Origin: Ruminococcus sp. zg-924
GTDB lineage: Bacteria; Bacillota; Clostridia; Oscillospirales; Acutalibacteraceae
DNA length: 44,795 bases
Direction: 5' to 3'
Assembly (NCBI RefSeq): GCF_024433635.1
Contig: NZ_WNJZ01000019.1
Span: 1-44,795 of the forward strand
Program-made: the position numbers and the translations under genes
The notes under the pieces: generated by a model
What the model was told of the DNA's origin: nothing
Database searches by the model: none
The model's input: only the letters and a program-made list of their open reading frames with translations
Shown: positions 15,156 through 22,639 of the stretch, piece by piece
Position numbering within the stretch: the stretch's first letter is position 1
How the letters are laid out: the number at the start of each line of letters is the position of its first letter

Positions 15156-16226
15156 TCAAGACCCCTGAACCGAGCTTTCAAATACGAACAAGGCAAGGTT
15201 CTTGCGCTGTTGATACCAGTCTGTTACAACTACAATTGACTGTCGGTCGTCTGTCCAGCCATACTCGAACAACTCGTCCTCAGGAACACGGTACTCCGCA
15301 AAGTCATACTTTAAATAAGTCATCGAGTTTGCAACCAACGCTGTAATCTCGTCCTTCTTGAGGTTTGTTGTAATCATAGGGCCAATCTTTGACACAATCT
15401 GAACAATCTGCCCTAAGTCAGCCTCTCTGAACTCATCAAGAATGGTTTCAAGAAGCTTTCTCTGTCTTGAGGTTCTCTCAAAATCGTTGCCGGGAATTAC
15501 AACCTCAGGGTGTTCTTCGTCCTCGTAGCCTCTGTCACGTGCATACCACAAAGCCTGTCTGCCGTTTAAGTGGGTCACACCGGCAACCTCCGGAAGCTCG
15601 TGTCTTTCCTCTGTCTGTCCGTTCAGGTAGCTCTGCCAGTTAATGTATGCTATCTCCTCCGACGTAAGCTCAATGTCAACTCCGCCGAGAATATCAATAA
15701 TATCCTTAAACGCATTGAAGTCAACAACAGCGTAGCGGTCTATCTTTATGCCAAAGTTTGTTTCAATGGTCTGAATTGACAGCGATGGTCCGCCAAGAGT
15801 ATATGCGGCGTTGAGCTTGTCCTGACCGTGACCCGGAATAACAACGTACAAGTCCCTTAAGAATGACGTCATCTTAAGCTTTTTGTGGCGATTGTCAATG
15901 CTGAGCATAATCATTGTGTCGCTTCTGCCGTGTTCATCGCCGGAATACGGGTGATCCTCACCAAAAAGCATAATATTAAGAATCTGAGGGTCGTTTAAAA
16001 GCTCGTTGCTCGCAAGGTTTGTGTTCATTGACCCCGACGAAGTCACATTGCTTGCGTTATCGGTGCTTGTGTTTTCAACGTACTTGTAGTTTACCGAGGA
16101 CAAAACATTGTAAAGATAAATAAGACCAACGCCGACCACCGCTGCGGCAAGACAGCCGACAAGTGCGATAATCTTTTTTGCGCCAAACGCTCTTTTAACG
16201 CCCTTAACTTTACTGCTTTTCTTCAT
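15156..16226 (-). CDS. LytR-CpsA-Psr (LCP) family glycopolymer transferase
   Basis: 356 aa. A basic cytoplasmic N-terminus, one TM helix (about 18-42), then the extracellular LCP domain with NIMLFGEDHPYSGDEHGRSDTMIMLSID, SFLRDLYVVIPG and HLNGRQALWYARDR, containing the conserved Asp/Arg residues for pyrophosphate and polyprenyl-phosphate binding. LCP proteins transfer teichoic acids or other glycopolymers from undecaprenyl carrier to peptidoglycan. It lies downstream of tarI-tarJ, which supports a role in attaching a ribitol-phosphate-containing polymer. RBS AAGGTGGG. Confidence 0.9.
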   Translation of the reverse strand: MKKSSKVKGVKRAFGAKKIIALVGCLAAAVVGVGLIYLYNVLSSVNYKYVENTSTDNASNVTSSGSMNTNLASNELLNDPQILNIMLFGEDHPYSGDEHGRSDTMIMLSIDNRHKKLKMTSFLRDLYVVIPGHGQDKLNAAYTLGGPSLSIQTIETNFGIKIDRYAVVDFNAFKDIIDILGGVDIELTSEEIAYINWQSYLNGQTEERHELPEVAGVTHLNGRQALWYARDRGYEDEEHPEVVIPGNDFERTSRQRKLLETILDEFREADLGQIVQIVSKIGPMITTNLKKDEITALVANSMTYLKYDFAEYRVPEDELFEYGWTDDRQSIVVVTDWYQQRKNLALFVFESSVQGS

Positions 16227-16350
16227 ATTATGCCCACCTTTTATTGAACGGTTTTCGTTAAATTAATATTATATTTGCTGAATATTCTATATGCGCTGCA
16301 GCCCGTATTCGCCAAAATTTATAAAATGCTTTGCGCTTACAATGAAATAA

Positions 16351-16394
16351 TTTATTCTTCATTCTTCATTGCCGCACATCGGCGTATAGCCGCC
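16351..16394. repeat. Dispersed intergenic repeat, family 1, copy B
   Basis: TTATTCTTCATTCTTCATT followed by the GC-rich palindrome GCCGCACATCGGC. It sits just 3' of tarJ; the rest of 16227-16440 holds no gene. Confidence 0.5.
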
Positions 16395-16440
16395 ACTTAT
16401 TATACAACTACTATCATATTTTGTCAAAGAATTTATATTA

Positions 16441-17454
16441 TTACAATCTCCACTCGAACACCGTCTTAAACGGGGTGTTCAGGTCGGTTGCAAACACCCT
16501 GTGTATGTCCTCAATTGACTTTACTGGCTCATCCTCGTGAATAATTGTGCCAAGTCTGCGGCGGATTCTCTGCGTTTTCATAAGCTGAGCCGCCTCTAAA
16601 AACTCCGCTCTGCCGCTGCGGCTGCTGCCGACAAGCGTAAGACCCTTTTCCAAAATATTCCTTGTGTCTATTGAAACATAGTTTTCGCTCACACCCAAAA
16701 GCCCTATCGTTCCCTGAGGTTTAATATGAGCAATAATGTCCCTTATTGCGTCATAACAGCCCTCGCCGCCAGCACACTCAAATGCGTGGTCAATGCAAAG
16801 TCCGGCAGGAACGGTATATGTAAGGTATGTTTCGGAAACAAACGAAAAGCGTGAAAGCTTTCTGGCATTTCTGCCGACAACAACAATTCTGCTTTTCGGC
16901 ATTTTCGCCTTAACGGCGCAGGCTATCATAAAAGCCATACTTCCGTCGCCCCATATGCCTATTGTGTCACGGTGCTTATGAGCCGCCAAATCAAGCCGCT
17001 TTACAGCGTGAAGCGCAACGCTGAACAGCTCGCACATTGTGGCTGTCTGGTACGGAATGTCGGGTACAGCAACAAGCTGACGAGGGTGCATTGCAACAAA
17101 CTCGCACATAAAGCCGTCATATCCGCTTGACAAAAACTTAGAACCATTACGGTAGTTTTCGTAAATGCCCTCGCACTCAGGTCCGGGAACATTCGGAATA
17201 AGCACAACACGGTCGCCTTGCTTAAATGTGCCGCTTTTGTCCTGCAAAACCTCGCCGCAGCACTCGTGAATAAGCGCCATAGGCAGCTTTTTTGACAGGG
17301 TTTTCAGGTCACGGTTGCCAAGGTAATACCGCTGATCTGCCTGACAAATAGACATATATTTGGGTCTGACAAGCACCTTGCCGTCAATATTAGTATCCTC
17401 ATATTTAACCGATATGAACTGAGGGTTCACAAGCTGATATATATAGTTAATCAC
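16441..17454 (-). CDS. tarJ: Ribulose-5-phosphate reductase TarJ-like (MDR dehydrogenase)
   Basis: 337 aa from a GTG with GGAGGAG nine bases upstream; that start forms GTGATTAA, overlapping the tarI stop by 8 nt. It is a zinc/MDR-type dehydrogenase with YMSICQADQRYYLGNRD and MALIHECCGEVL in the catalytic part, and a Rossmann part with GIWGDGSMAFMIACAVKA and GLLGVSENY. TarJ reduces ribulose 5-phosphate to ribitol 5-phosphate with NADPH, supplying TarI. The tight tarI-tarJ coupling is the main reason for this call over a generic alcohol dehydrogenase. Confidence 0.85.
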   Translation of the reverse strand: MINYIYQLVNPQFISVKYEDTNIDGKVLVRPKYMSICQADQRYYLGNRDLKTLSKKLPMALIHECCGEVLQDKSGTFKQGDRVVLIPNVPGPECEGIYENYRNGSKFLSSGYDGFMCEFVAMHPRQLVAVPDIPYQTATMCELFSVALHAVKRLDLAAHKHRDTIGIWGDGSMAFMIACAVKAKMPKSRIVVVGRNARKLSRFSFVSETYLTYTVPAGLCIDHAFECAGGEGCYDAIRDIIAHIKPQGTIGLLGVSENYVSIDTRNILEKGLTLVGSSRSGRAEFLEAAQLMKTQRIRRRLGTIIHEDEPVKSIEDIHRVFATDLNTPFKTVFEWRL

Positions 17455-18166
17455 TTTCTTTTTCTCCTCCCACAAGCACCTGAGCAATCTTGTAGTCAGT
17501 AACCGTGGTGATTTTCATATTGGAAATTTCGCCGTCAACAAGCTTTACGGGGGTACCCCTCATAACGCAAATTTTGCAGGCGTCTGTTAAAATAGCCTTT
17601 TCGCTCGGCTTTAGCTTTGCATAATGCTCTTTTAAAAGCTTAATGTTAAAGCTCTGCGGGGTCTGCCCCTGATACATAATTTTTCTGTCGGGTATTTCAG
17701 AAACATCAACACCGTCGTGAGATTTTACAATGGTGTCCGTCGCAGGAACAACAGTGTCGCAGGCGCCAAAGTTGATGGCGGCGTTTATGTTGTCCTCAAG
17801 AACTCTGAGAGTAACAAAGGGTCTTACAGCGTCGTGAGTAACAATAATATCGTCGTCCTCAATTTTGCCAAAGTCCTTTTCAATCTCGTCAATAATGTTG
17901 AAGATAGTGTCGTTTCTGTTCTCGCCGCCGGGAGCAAGCCTTACACGCTCATCTTCAAGCTCATATTTTTCAAGCAAGTCTGCCATATGCGCCATCCAGC
18001 TTGGATGAATACCAAGGTAAACTGCGTCAAAGCGACTGCACGTCAGCATTTTTTCGAGGGTGTGGATTATGATTGGCTTTTTGTCAAGCGGCAAAAACTG
18101 CTTTGGCATAGAAGTAATGTGCATTCTTGTGCCGCTTCCGCCTGCTAATATTGCACCGTAAATCAT
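17447..18166 (-). CDS. tarI: Ribitol-5-phosphate cytidylyltransferase TarI
   Basis: 239 aa, IspD/TarI nucleotidyltransferase fold: YGAILAGGSGTRM (CTP loop), MPKQFLPL, DDIIVTHDAVRPFV, and MYQGQTPQSFN. Combined with the overlapping tarJ it is assigned as the CDP-ribitol-forming enzyme rather than IspD; no isoprenoid genes are nearby. RBS CGGAGG. A TATAAT lies upstream near 18202. TarI and TarJ together make CDP-ribitol, the donor for ribitol-phosphate transfer. Confidence 0.85.
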   Translation of the reverse strand: MIYGAILAGGSGTRMHITSMPKQFLPLDKKPIIIHTLEKMLTCSRFDAVYLGIHPSWMAHMADLLEKYELEDERVRLAPGGENRNDTIFNIIDEIEKDFGKIEDDDIIVTHDAVRPFVTLRVLEDNINAAINFGACDTVVPATDTIVKSHDGVDVSEIPDRKIMYQGQTPQSFNIKLLKEHYAKLKPSEKAILTDACKICVMRGTPVKLVDGEISNMKITTVTDYKIAQVLVGGEKESD

Positions 18167-18283
18167 ATTTATTATACCTCCGTTTTTTTAATTTAGTTTT
18201 ATTATTATATGAACCTATTATTAAAAACAAATAGTGTAAATTGATTAAATACAAACACAACAAGGTTTAAACCTGTCTTATGC

Positions 18284-19141
18284 TCAGCAACACGGCGTAT
18301 CCAAATCCAGCATATATAAATCGTGGTGCGGAACTTGCTCGCTTTCGGGCGGCAATTTCATATAATCGCCAAACGCCATTTTCAGGTATGTATCGTACCC
18401 TACGGGTATCGGCATCATTTCACCCTCAAACTCCTTAAGCACTGCGCTTTCAAAAATCTGCTTGGGGTATTCAAGCGACATATACTTCGGGCCTGCACAA
18501 AGCTCTGTAATACTTTCGCAGTCCTTTATTTTATATTTCGACATTTTTCTCTCGGCAAGCCGCCAAATTTTTCTTCTCAGCTTGTCCCCTCGGAATATTC
18601 CCAGCAGCACCCTGCTTCCAAACGCTATTATACCGCCGTGCTTTTCGGGAACAACCTGTGCCAAAAACAGCGCATAAATCATAGCCCAAAGCTTCTGTGC
18701 TTTTCTTTTAAAGCCTTTTGGACAGCCGTCAAGCGGAAAAACGTCCATTACAAGCCCGTGCGGAACGTCAATATCAACCTGATTCAGCTTAACGCAGGTG
18801 GAATTTGTGTCTACTATTGTTGTAAAAATATTTCCTGTGAAAACCTCGTCATCTGTTTTAAGGCAGAGAAAGCGTGGGTTTTTCGAGTATTTTTTCCACA
18901 GCTTTGGCAGTCGCTCATAGTCGCTCCTCGGCATAAAAACGTCAATATCATCGTCCCAAGGAATAAAGCCGCCGTTTCTGAGTGCGCCTATACAGCACCC
19001 GCCGCAAAAGTAAAACATAAGCTTATGCTCGTCGCAGAACTCCTTAAAATATTTGAGCGTGTCAAGCTCCTTAAGCTGTAATCTCCTGATTGTTGCGCTG
19101 TCAAGCTTAACGGGCTGAACGCTTTTGTCAGTATTTTCCAT
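18284..19141 (-). CDS. LicD-family phosphotransferase, probably acting on ribitol phosphate
   Basis: 285 aa from the ATG with AGAGGG upstream. The N-terminal LicD signature is clear: FYFCGGCCIGALRNGGFI then PWDDDIDVFMPRSDY, with metal-binding D64, D65 and D67. LicD enzymes classically transfer phosphocholine from CDP-choline, but the same superfamily includes fukutin and FKRP, which transfer ribitol 5-phosphate from CDP-ribitol. With tarI and tarJ immediately downstream and no choline kinase or CDP-choline genes in view, a ribitol-phosphate donor is the better inference. A basic segment in the middle (KGFKRKAQKLWAMIYALFL) may be amphipathic or membrane-associated. Confidence 0.8.
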   Translation of the reverse strand: MENTDKSVQPVKLDSATIRRLQLKELDTLKYFKEFCDEHKLMFYFCGGCCIGALRNGGFIPWDDDIDVFMPRSDYERLPKLWKKYSKNPRFLCLKTDDEVFTGNIFTTIVDTNSTCVKLNQVDIDVPHGLVMDVFPLDGCPKGFKRKAQKLWAMIYALFLAQVVPEKHGGIIAFGSRVLLGIFRGDKLRRKIWRLAERKMSKYKIKDCESITELCAGPKYMSLEYPKQIFESAVLKEFEGEMMPIPVGYDTYLKMAFGDYMKLPPESEQVPHHDLYMLDLDTPCC

Positions 19142-19176
19142 AATGTACACCCTCTAAAAACCAAATTACTCAACAC

Positions 19177-20238
19177 TCAATCCGGTTTCCTGCTTTCCAA
19201 TTTCTTTTTAACTCTCTCAATTCCACGCTTGGACTTTCTCTTTGCGTCATATCGCCAAAACGGCATTTTCAAAAGTCCCAAAACACTTCCGACCCCGTAG
19301 GACAGATGAAGAATCGGAAAAATCAGCGGCAAAAGCAGAAAGTGCGGATATTTTGTTTCAGAGAAAAATGCGCCGACCGTTATCAGCAAATCGAACAGAG
19401 CATATACGCACAAAAGCGCAATTAACGGCATAGAAAAGCCGAGCAAAGCTATTATGCCCAACACTAAAATTGCAAGCAAAAGGCAAAGCGGCGCAAAATG
19501 AAAGATTGAAATGCACTTTGGGCAAACACCAAGAGTAAGCGCCACCCAAAAGCCGTTGCCAAACTTCTGCTTTATCATTTTGCTAAGACTGCTGCGTATA
19601 TATTGGTAGGATTTTATCCTTGGGTCACAGCAAATTTTATACCCCGCCTGCCTTATGCGGTAGTGCATTTCATTGTCCTCTGTTCTGCCAAGCTGTTCGT
19701 TAAAGCCGCCGACATTGGCAAAAACCTCTGTGCGGTACGCCGCATGAAAAAGCGTGTCAACATATCTGCGTTCATCGCTTTCACGGCGGTAGCTTGCAAA
19801 TGAGCTGCCAAACATTGAATCCTCCGCCGCAAGCAAAGTCATCTGCCAAGGCGTTTCACTTTCCGCCTTAGTCGGTCTTGCACCGCCGCACACATACTCG
19901 CCGCCCTCTATTACAGAGGCGTTCTGAGCCAGAAAGTCGGACGGAATAGTGCTGTGAGCGTCAAGGCGGATTATTACATCACCCGTTGTGTGGGTTATTG
20001 CCGTGTTCCAAGCAGCCGCCTGAAGCCTTTTGCGGCAGTTGACCACAACAACGCTGTGATACTGAGTGTTTTGCTCGGCAAAGCTCTCCATCAGCCTTCG
20101 TGTGCTGTCGGTAGAACGGCTGTTCACAAGCACAACCTGAGTTTGCGATTTAGGAAAGGTCTGCGCCTTTATATCTTCAAAAAGTCGGGCAAGTGCGCCC
20201 TCCTCGTTGTATGCAATTATACAAAGTGAAATTATCAT
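19177..20238 (-). CDS. Glycosyltransferase family 2, ExoA-like, membrane-bound
   Basis: 353 aa. GT-A domain: SLCIIAYNEEGALARLF, VVLVNSRSTDSTRR, RLDAHST (the DxD equivalent) and GGFNEQLGRTEDNEMHYR (acceptor ED motif). Three or four TM segments follow from about residue 230, with a basic C-terminus. This layout matches ExoA/succinoglycan-type polymer glycosyltransferases. It is 35 bp upstream of the licD-like gene on the same strand, suggesting the two act on the same envelope polymer. Sugar specificity cannot be read from the sequence. Confidence 0.85.
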   Translation of the reverse strand: MIISLCIIAYNEEGALARLFEDIKAQTFPKSQTQVVLVNSRSTDSTRRLMESFAEQNTQYHSVVVVNCRKRLQAAAWNTAITHTTGDVIIRLDAHSTIPSDFLAQNASVIEGGEYVCGGARPTKAESETPWQMTLLAAEDSMFGSSFASYRRESDERRYVDTLFHAAYRTEVFANVGGFNEQLGRTEDNEMHYRIRQAGYKICCDPRIKSYQYIRSSLSKMIKQKFGNGFWVALTLGVCPKCISIFHFAPLCLLLAILVLGIIALLGFSMPLIALLCVYALFDLLITVGAFFSETKYPHFLLLPLIFPILHLSYGVGSVLGLLKMPFWRYDAKRKSKRGIERVKKKLESRKPD

Positions 20239-20291
20239 AACAATTTCTCCGAGATATGTCTGTGGTGAAGTGCAGGTTTTTTAAAGCAAAA

Positions 20292-20350
20292 TGACCGCCG
20301 CAATTACCGCCACAATTATTTATTATTCATTGCCGCACGTCGGCACACAG
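20292..20350. repeat. Dispersed intergenic repeat, family 1, copy C
   Basis: CCGCCACAATTATTTATTATTCATT followed by GCCGCACGTCGGC is visible in sections. It overlaps the 3' end of the following membrane-protein gene, so its palindrome encodes that protein's last residues. Confidence 0.5.
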
Positions 20351-21115
20351 CCACTTTGCGCTGTCTGCAAACGATACCATCATATACGGCACTGTGAAAA
20401 GCGCAGGCAGGATAAAGAATGTAAGTACAATCCAAGGCATAAACGATACAAGAAGCGAGAAATACTTTTTCTTATTGCCCTTCATCAGCTTAACCGACAG
20501 CGCAACCGCATTTTTAGCCTGTTCTTCACTGCCGTCAGCCGTAACAAACAGATACTGCGCCAAAAAGTATTTTACACTCAGCGCAATAAAAGCAGCAATT
20601 CCAAGCGACATAAAAAGCACACCTATAAATGTAAAAGCCCAAGAAAACGAGGAAAACAGCTCAAGCTTCTGCAAGCATGCAACAAGCACACCGGGCAAAA
20701 ACGCAATAACCAACCATAAAAGCTTGCGCAGAACAAGGCTTAAATTAAACCGCAGTGCGCAGGCATACCTGCCTTTTTCAAAGAAGAAAAACAAATCACG
20801 GCAGCTTACCTTCTTGCCGTTTGCGGCATTTGCCGCCATTTTGAAAAAGCCCGACAAAAGCGGCAGTGAAAGGGCGAATATAATAAGTATAGCCAATAAT
20901 AATGCGCCGTAAACAGCAACGATTATCGGCTCGTTTATGTGATTTGAAATCTCCGCAGGCGACGCACTGTCCAAATCAAAGAAAACCACAACGGTTTCAA
21001 GTGCGTTTGCAATAGACAAGGGTATAAGCAAAACGAATAACGCCGCCGCAAAACACGCATAGCCGCCCTGCAAATATCCTCTCGCCTGCTTTTTAATAAT
21101 AGAATTTGCCGTCAT
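20327..21115 (-). CDS. Polytopic membrane protein (DUF975-like)
   Basis: 262 aa from the ATG preceded by GGTGAT (an in-frame upstream start at 21154 would overlap the M20 gene). About six TM segments are visible, with a cytoplasmic motif KVSCRDLFFFFEKGRYACALRF and a C-terminal LSVKLMKGNKKKYFSLLVSFMPW that resembles the DUF975 family. Function unknown. The last residues (AKWLCADVRQ) are encoded by a dispersed intergenic repeat, so the original C-terminus may have been replaced. Confidence 0.6.
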   Translation of the reverse strand: MTANSIIKKQARGYLQGGYACFAAALFVLLIPLSIANALETVVVFFDLDSASPAEISNHINEPIIVAVYGALLLAILIIFALSLPLLSGFFKMAANAANGKKVSCRDLFFFFEKGRYACALRFNLSLVLRKLLWLVIAFLPGVLVACLQKLELFSSFSWAFTFIGVLFMSLGIAAFIALSVKYFLAQYLFVTADGSEEQAKNAVALSVKLMKGNKKKYFSLLVSFMPWIVLTFFILPALFTVPYMMVSFADSAKWLCADVRQ

Positions 21116-21146
21116 ATCATCACCAATTTCAAGTAGGAATATTGTA

Positions 21147-22511
21147 TTAATCAAGATTCAGCATATCATACATTGCCTGCAAGCAAATCTGAGCGTGCAG
21201 GAAAAATTTTTCCTCGTTAAGCGACTCGTCACGCTCGTGCATATTGCTGTAATCGTCCGGAAAAACAGGGCCAAACGCAACGCCCTTGCCGCCAAGCTCT
21301 CTTGCGTATGTGCCGCCGCCTGTTGAATAAAGCTTCGGCTCCTCTCCCATTACAGCCTTGTACGCACCCTTAAGCAGAGTAATCTGCTGTGACTCGTCGG
21401 TCAGGTGAAGCGGCTTGTGGTGACACAAAATTTTCACACTCAAGCCTTCCTTTTCAGCCGCCTTGCGTATTCTGTAAAAAATAGCCGAGCTATCCATTGT
21501 AACTGGGTAGCGAATGTCAATAGTCGCATTAGCCGAATTTTCAAGCACCGTAACCGTGCTAAGGCAAAGAGTAAGCGAGCCTGACGCACTGTCACGCATT
21601 TTAATGCCCAGCGAGTTTCCGTTTGTTTCGGTACTTACCGAGGAATCGAGAAAGCCAATAAGCTTTCCCAAACCACGATAGCCGAAGTTTGAGGTCAAAA
21701 GGTCTATAAGCTGTGCCGCCGCATTAACTCCCTTTTGCGGCTCGCAAGCGTGAGAAGCCTTGCCGGTTGCAATTATCATCATACCGTCAATCGTGTATTT
21801 AAACTCAAAGTCAACGTCCGTTTTAGCGTCTGCAAAGCGGTAAAGCTGATGCTCGTCAGACTCGGAGCAGTCAAGCAGAACATAAGCCTTGTCAGGCACA
21901 GCGTTTACAGCGTTTCCTGCACGAAACTCATTTAAAAATGTTCCGTCATTGTCGGGCGCAGAAATTTCAATCTGCATTATTCCCTTTTCGCTTGTGCAAA
22001 TGCCGTAATCACAGTCCGGTGTAAAGCTTATGTCGGGCATAGGCTGAGCGCTAAAATACGCCTTAACGTCCTCCATTCCAACCTCTTCCCTTGTGCCGAA
22101 AATTGCCCTTAGGGTATTCTTTCCGACTATGCCCTCGTCCTTAAGCGCCTTTAAGCAGTACAGCGACACAATCGCCGCACCCTTATCGTCTGCAACGCCT
22201 CTGCCGTATAACCTGCCGTCACGTCTTGCAAGCTCAAACGCACTGCTGCTCCAGCCTGAGCCAGCCGGAACAACGTCAAGGTGAGTAAGCACACCGCACA
22301 GCTTTCCGCCGCTGCCGTACTGCACGTGACCCGCAATGTCATCAACATTTTCGGTTTCAAGCCCCATCTCCTGCGCCCTTTGCAGAACAAAATCAAGCGC
22401 ACGCTTACATTCATCGGTAGATTGCGACGCCACCGATTCAATCGCCACAAGCTGTTTTAAATCGTTTAATATATCTTCCCTGTATTTGAGTATCTTTTCA
22501 CCAAATGCCAT
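21147..22511 (-). CDS. pepV: M20 family dipeptidase (PepV/Sapep-like)
   Basis: 454 aa from the ATG nine bases after CGGAGA. M20 metal-site motifs: LTHLDVVPAG, GRGVADDKGAAIV, FGTREEVGMED (catalytic Glu pair) and TPDCDYGICTSEKG; the C-terminal YSTGGGTYARELGGKGVAFGP carries the last metal histidine region. It cleaves dipeptides such as beta-Ala or D-Ala types in the cytoplasm. It is followed after 31 bp by the membrane-protein gene. Confidence 0.88.
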   Translation of the reverse strand: MAFGEKILKYREDILNDLKQLVAIESVASQSTDECKRALDFVLQRAQEMGLETENVDDIAGHVQYGSGGKLCGVLTHLDVVPAGSGWSSSAFELARRDGRLYGRGVADDKGAAIVSLYCLKALKDEGIVGKNTLRAIFGTREEVGMEDVKAYFSAQPMPDISFTPDCDYGICTSEKGIMQIEISAPDNDGTFLNEFRAGNAVNAVPDKAYVLLDCSESDEHQLYRFADAKTDVDFEFKYTIDGMMIIATGKASHACEPQKGVNAAAQLIDLLTSNFGYRGLGKLIGFLDSSVSTETNGNSLGIKMRDSASGSLTLCLSTVTVLENSANATIDIRYPVTMDSSAIFYRIRKAAEKEGLSVKILCHHKPLHLTDESQQITLLKGAYKAVMGEEPKLYSTGGGTYARELGGKGVAFGPVFPDDYSNMHERDESLNEEKFFLHAQICLQAMYDMLNLD

Positions 22512-22639
22512 AATCTTCATCTCCGGTTTAATATATTGAAAATGTTATTTGTTAAATAAAAATCTGTTTTATCCTGCTTAATGTTTGATATACGCTGTAA
22601 GTGTCAGATTAATGAATGTACGTTCCTTTTTTTCATTAT

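Noticed and set aside
17447-18166. IspD (isoprenoid) assignment for the cytidylyltransferase
   Set aside because: The 8-nt overlap with a TarJ-like dehydrogenase and the envelope-gene setting favour TarI; IspD cannot be fully excluded from sequence alone.
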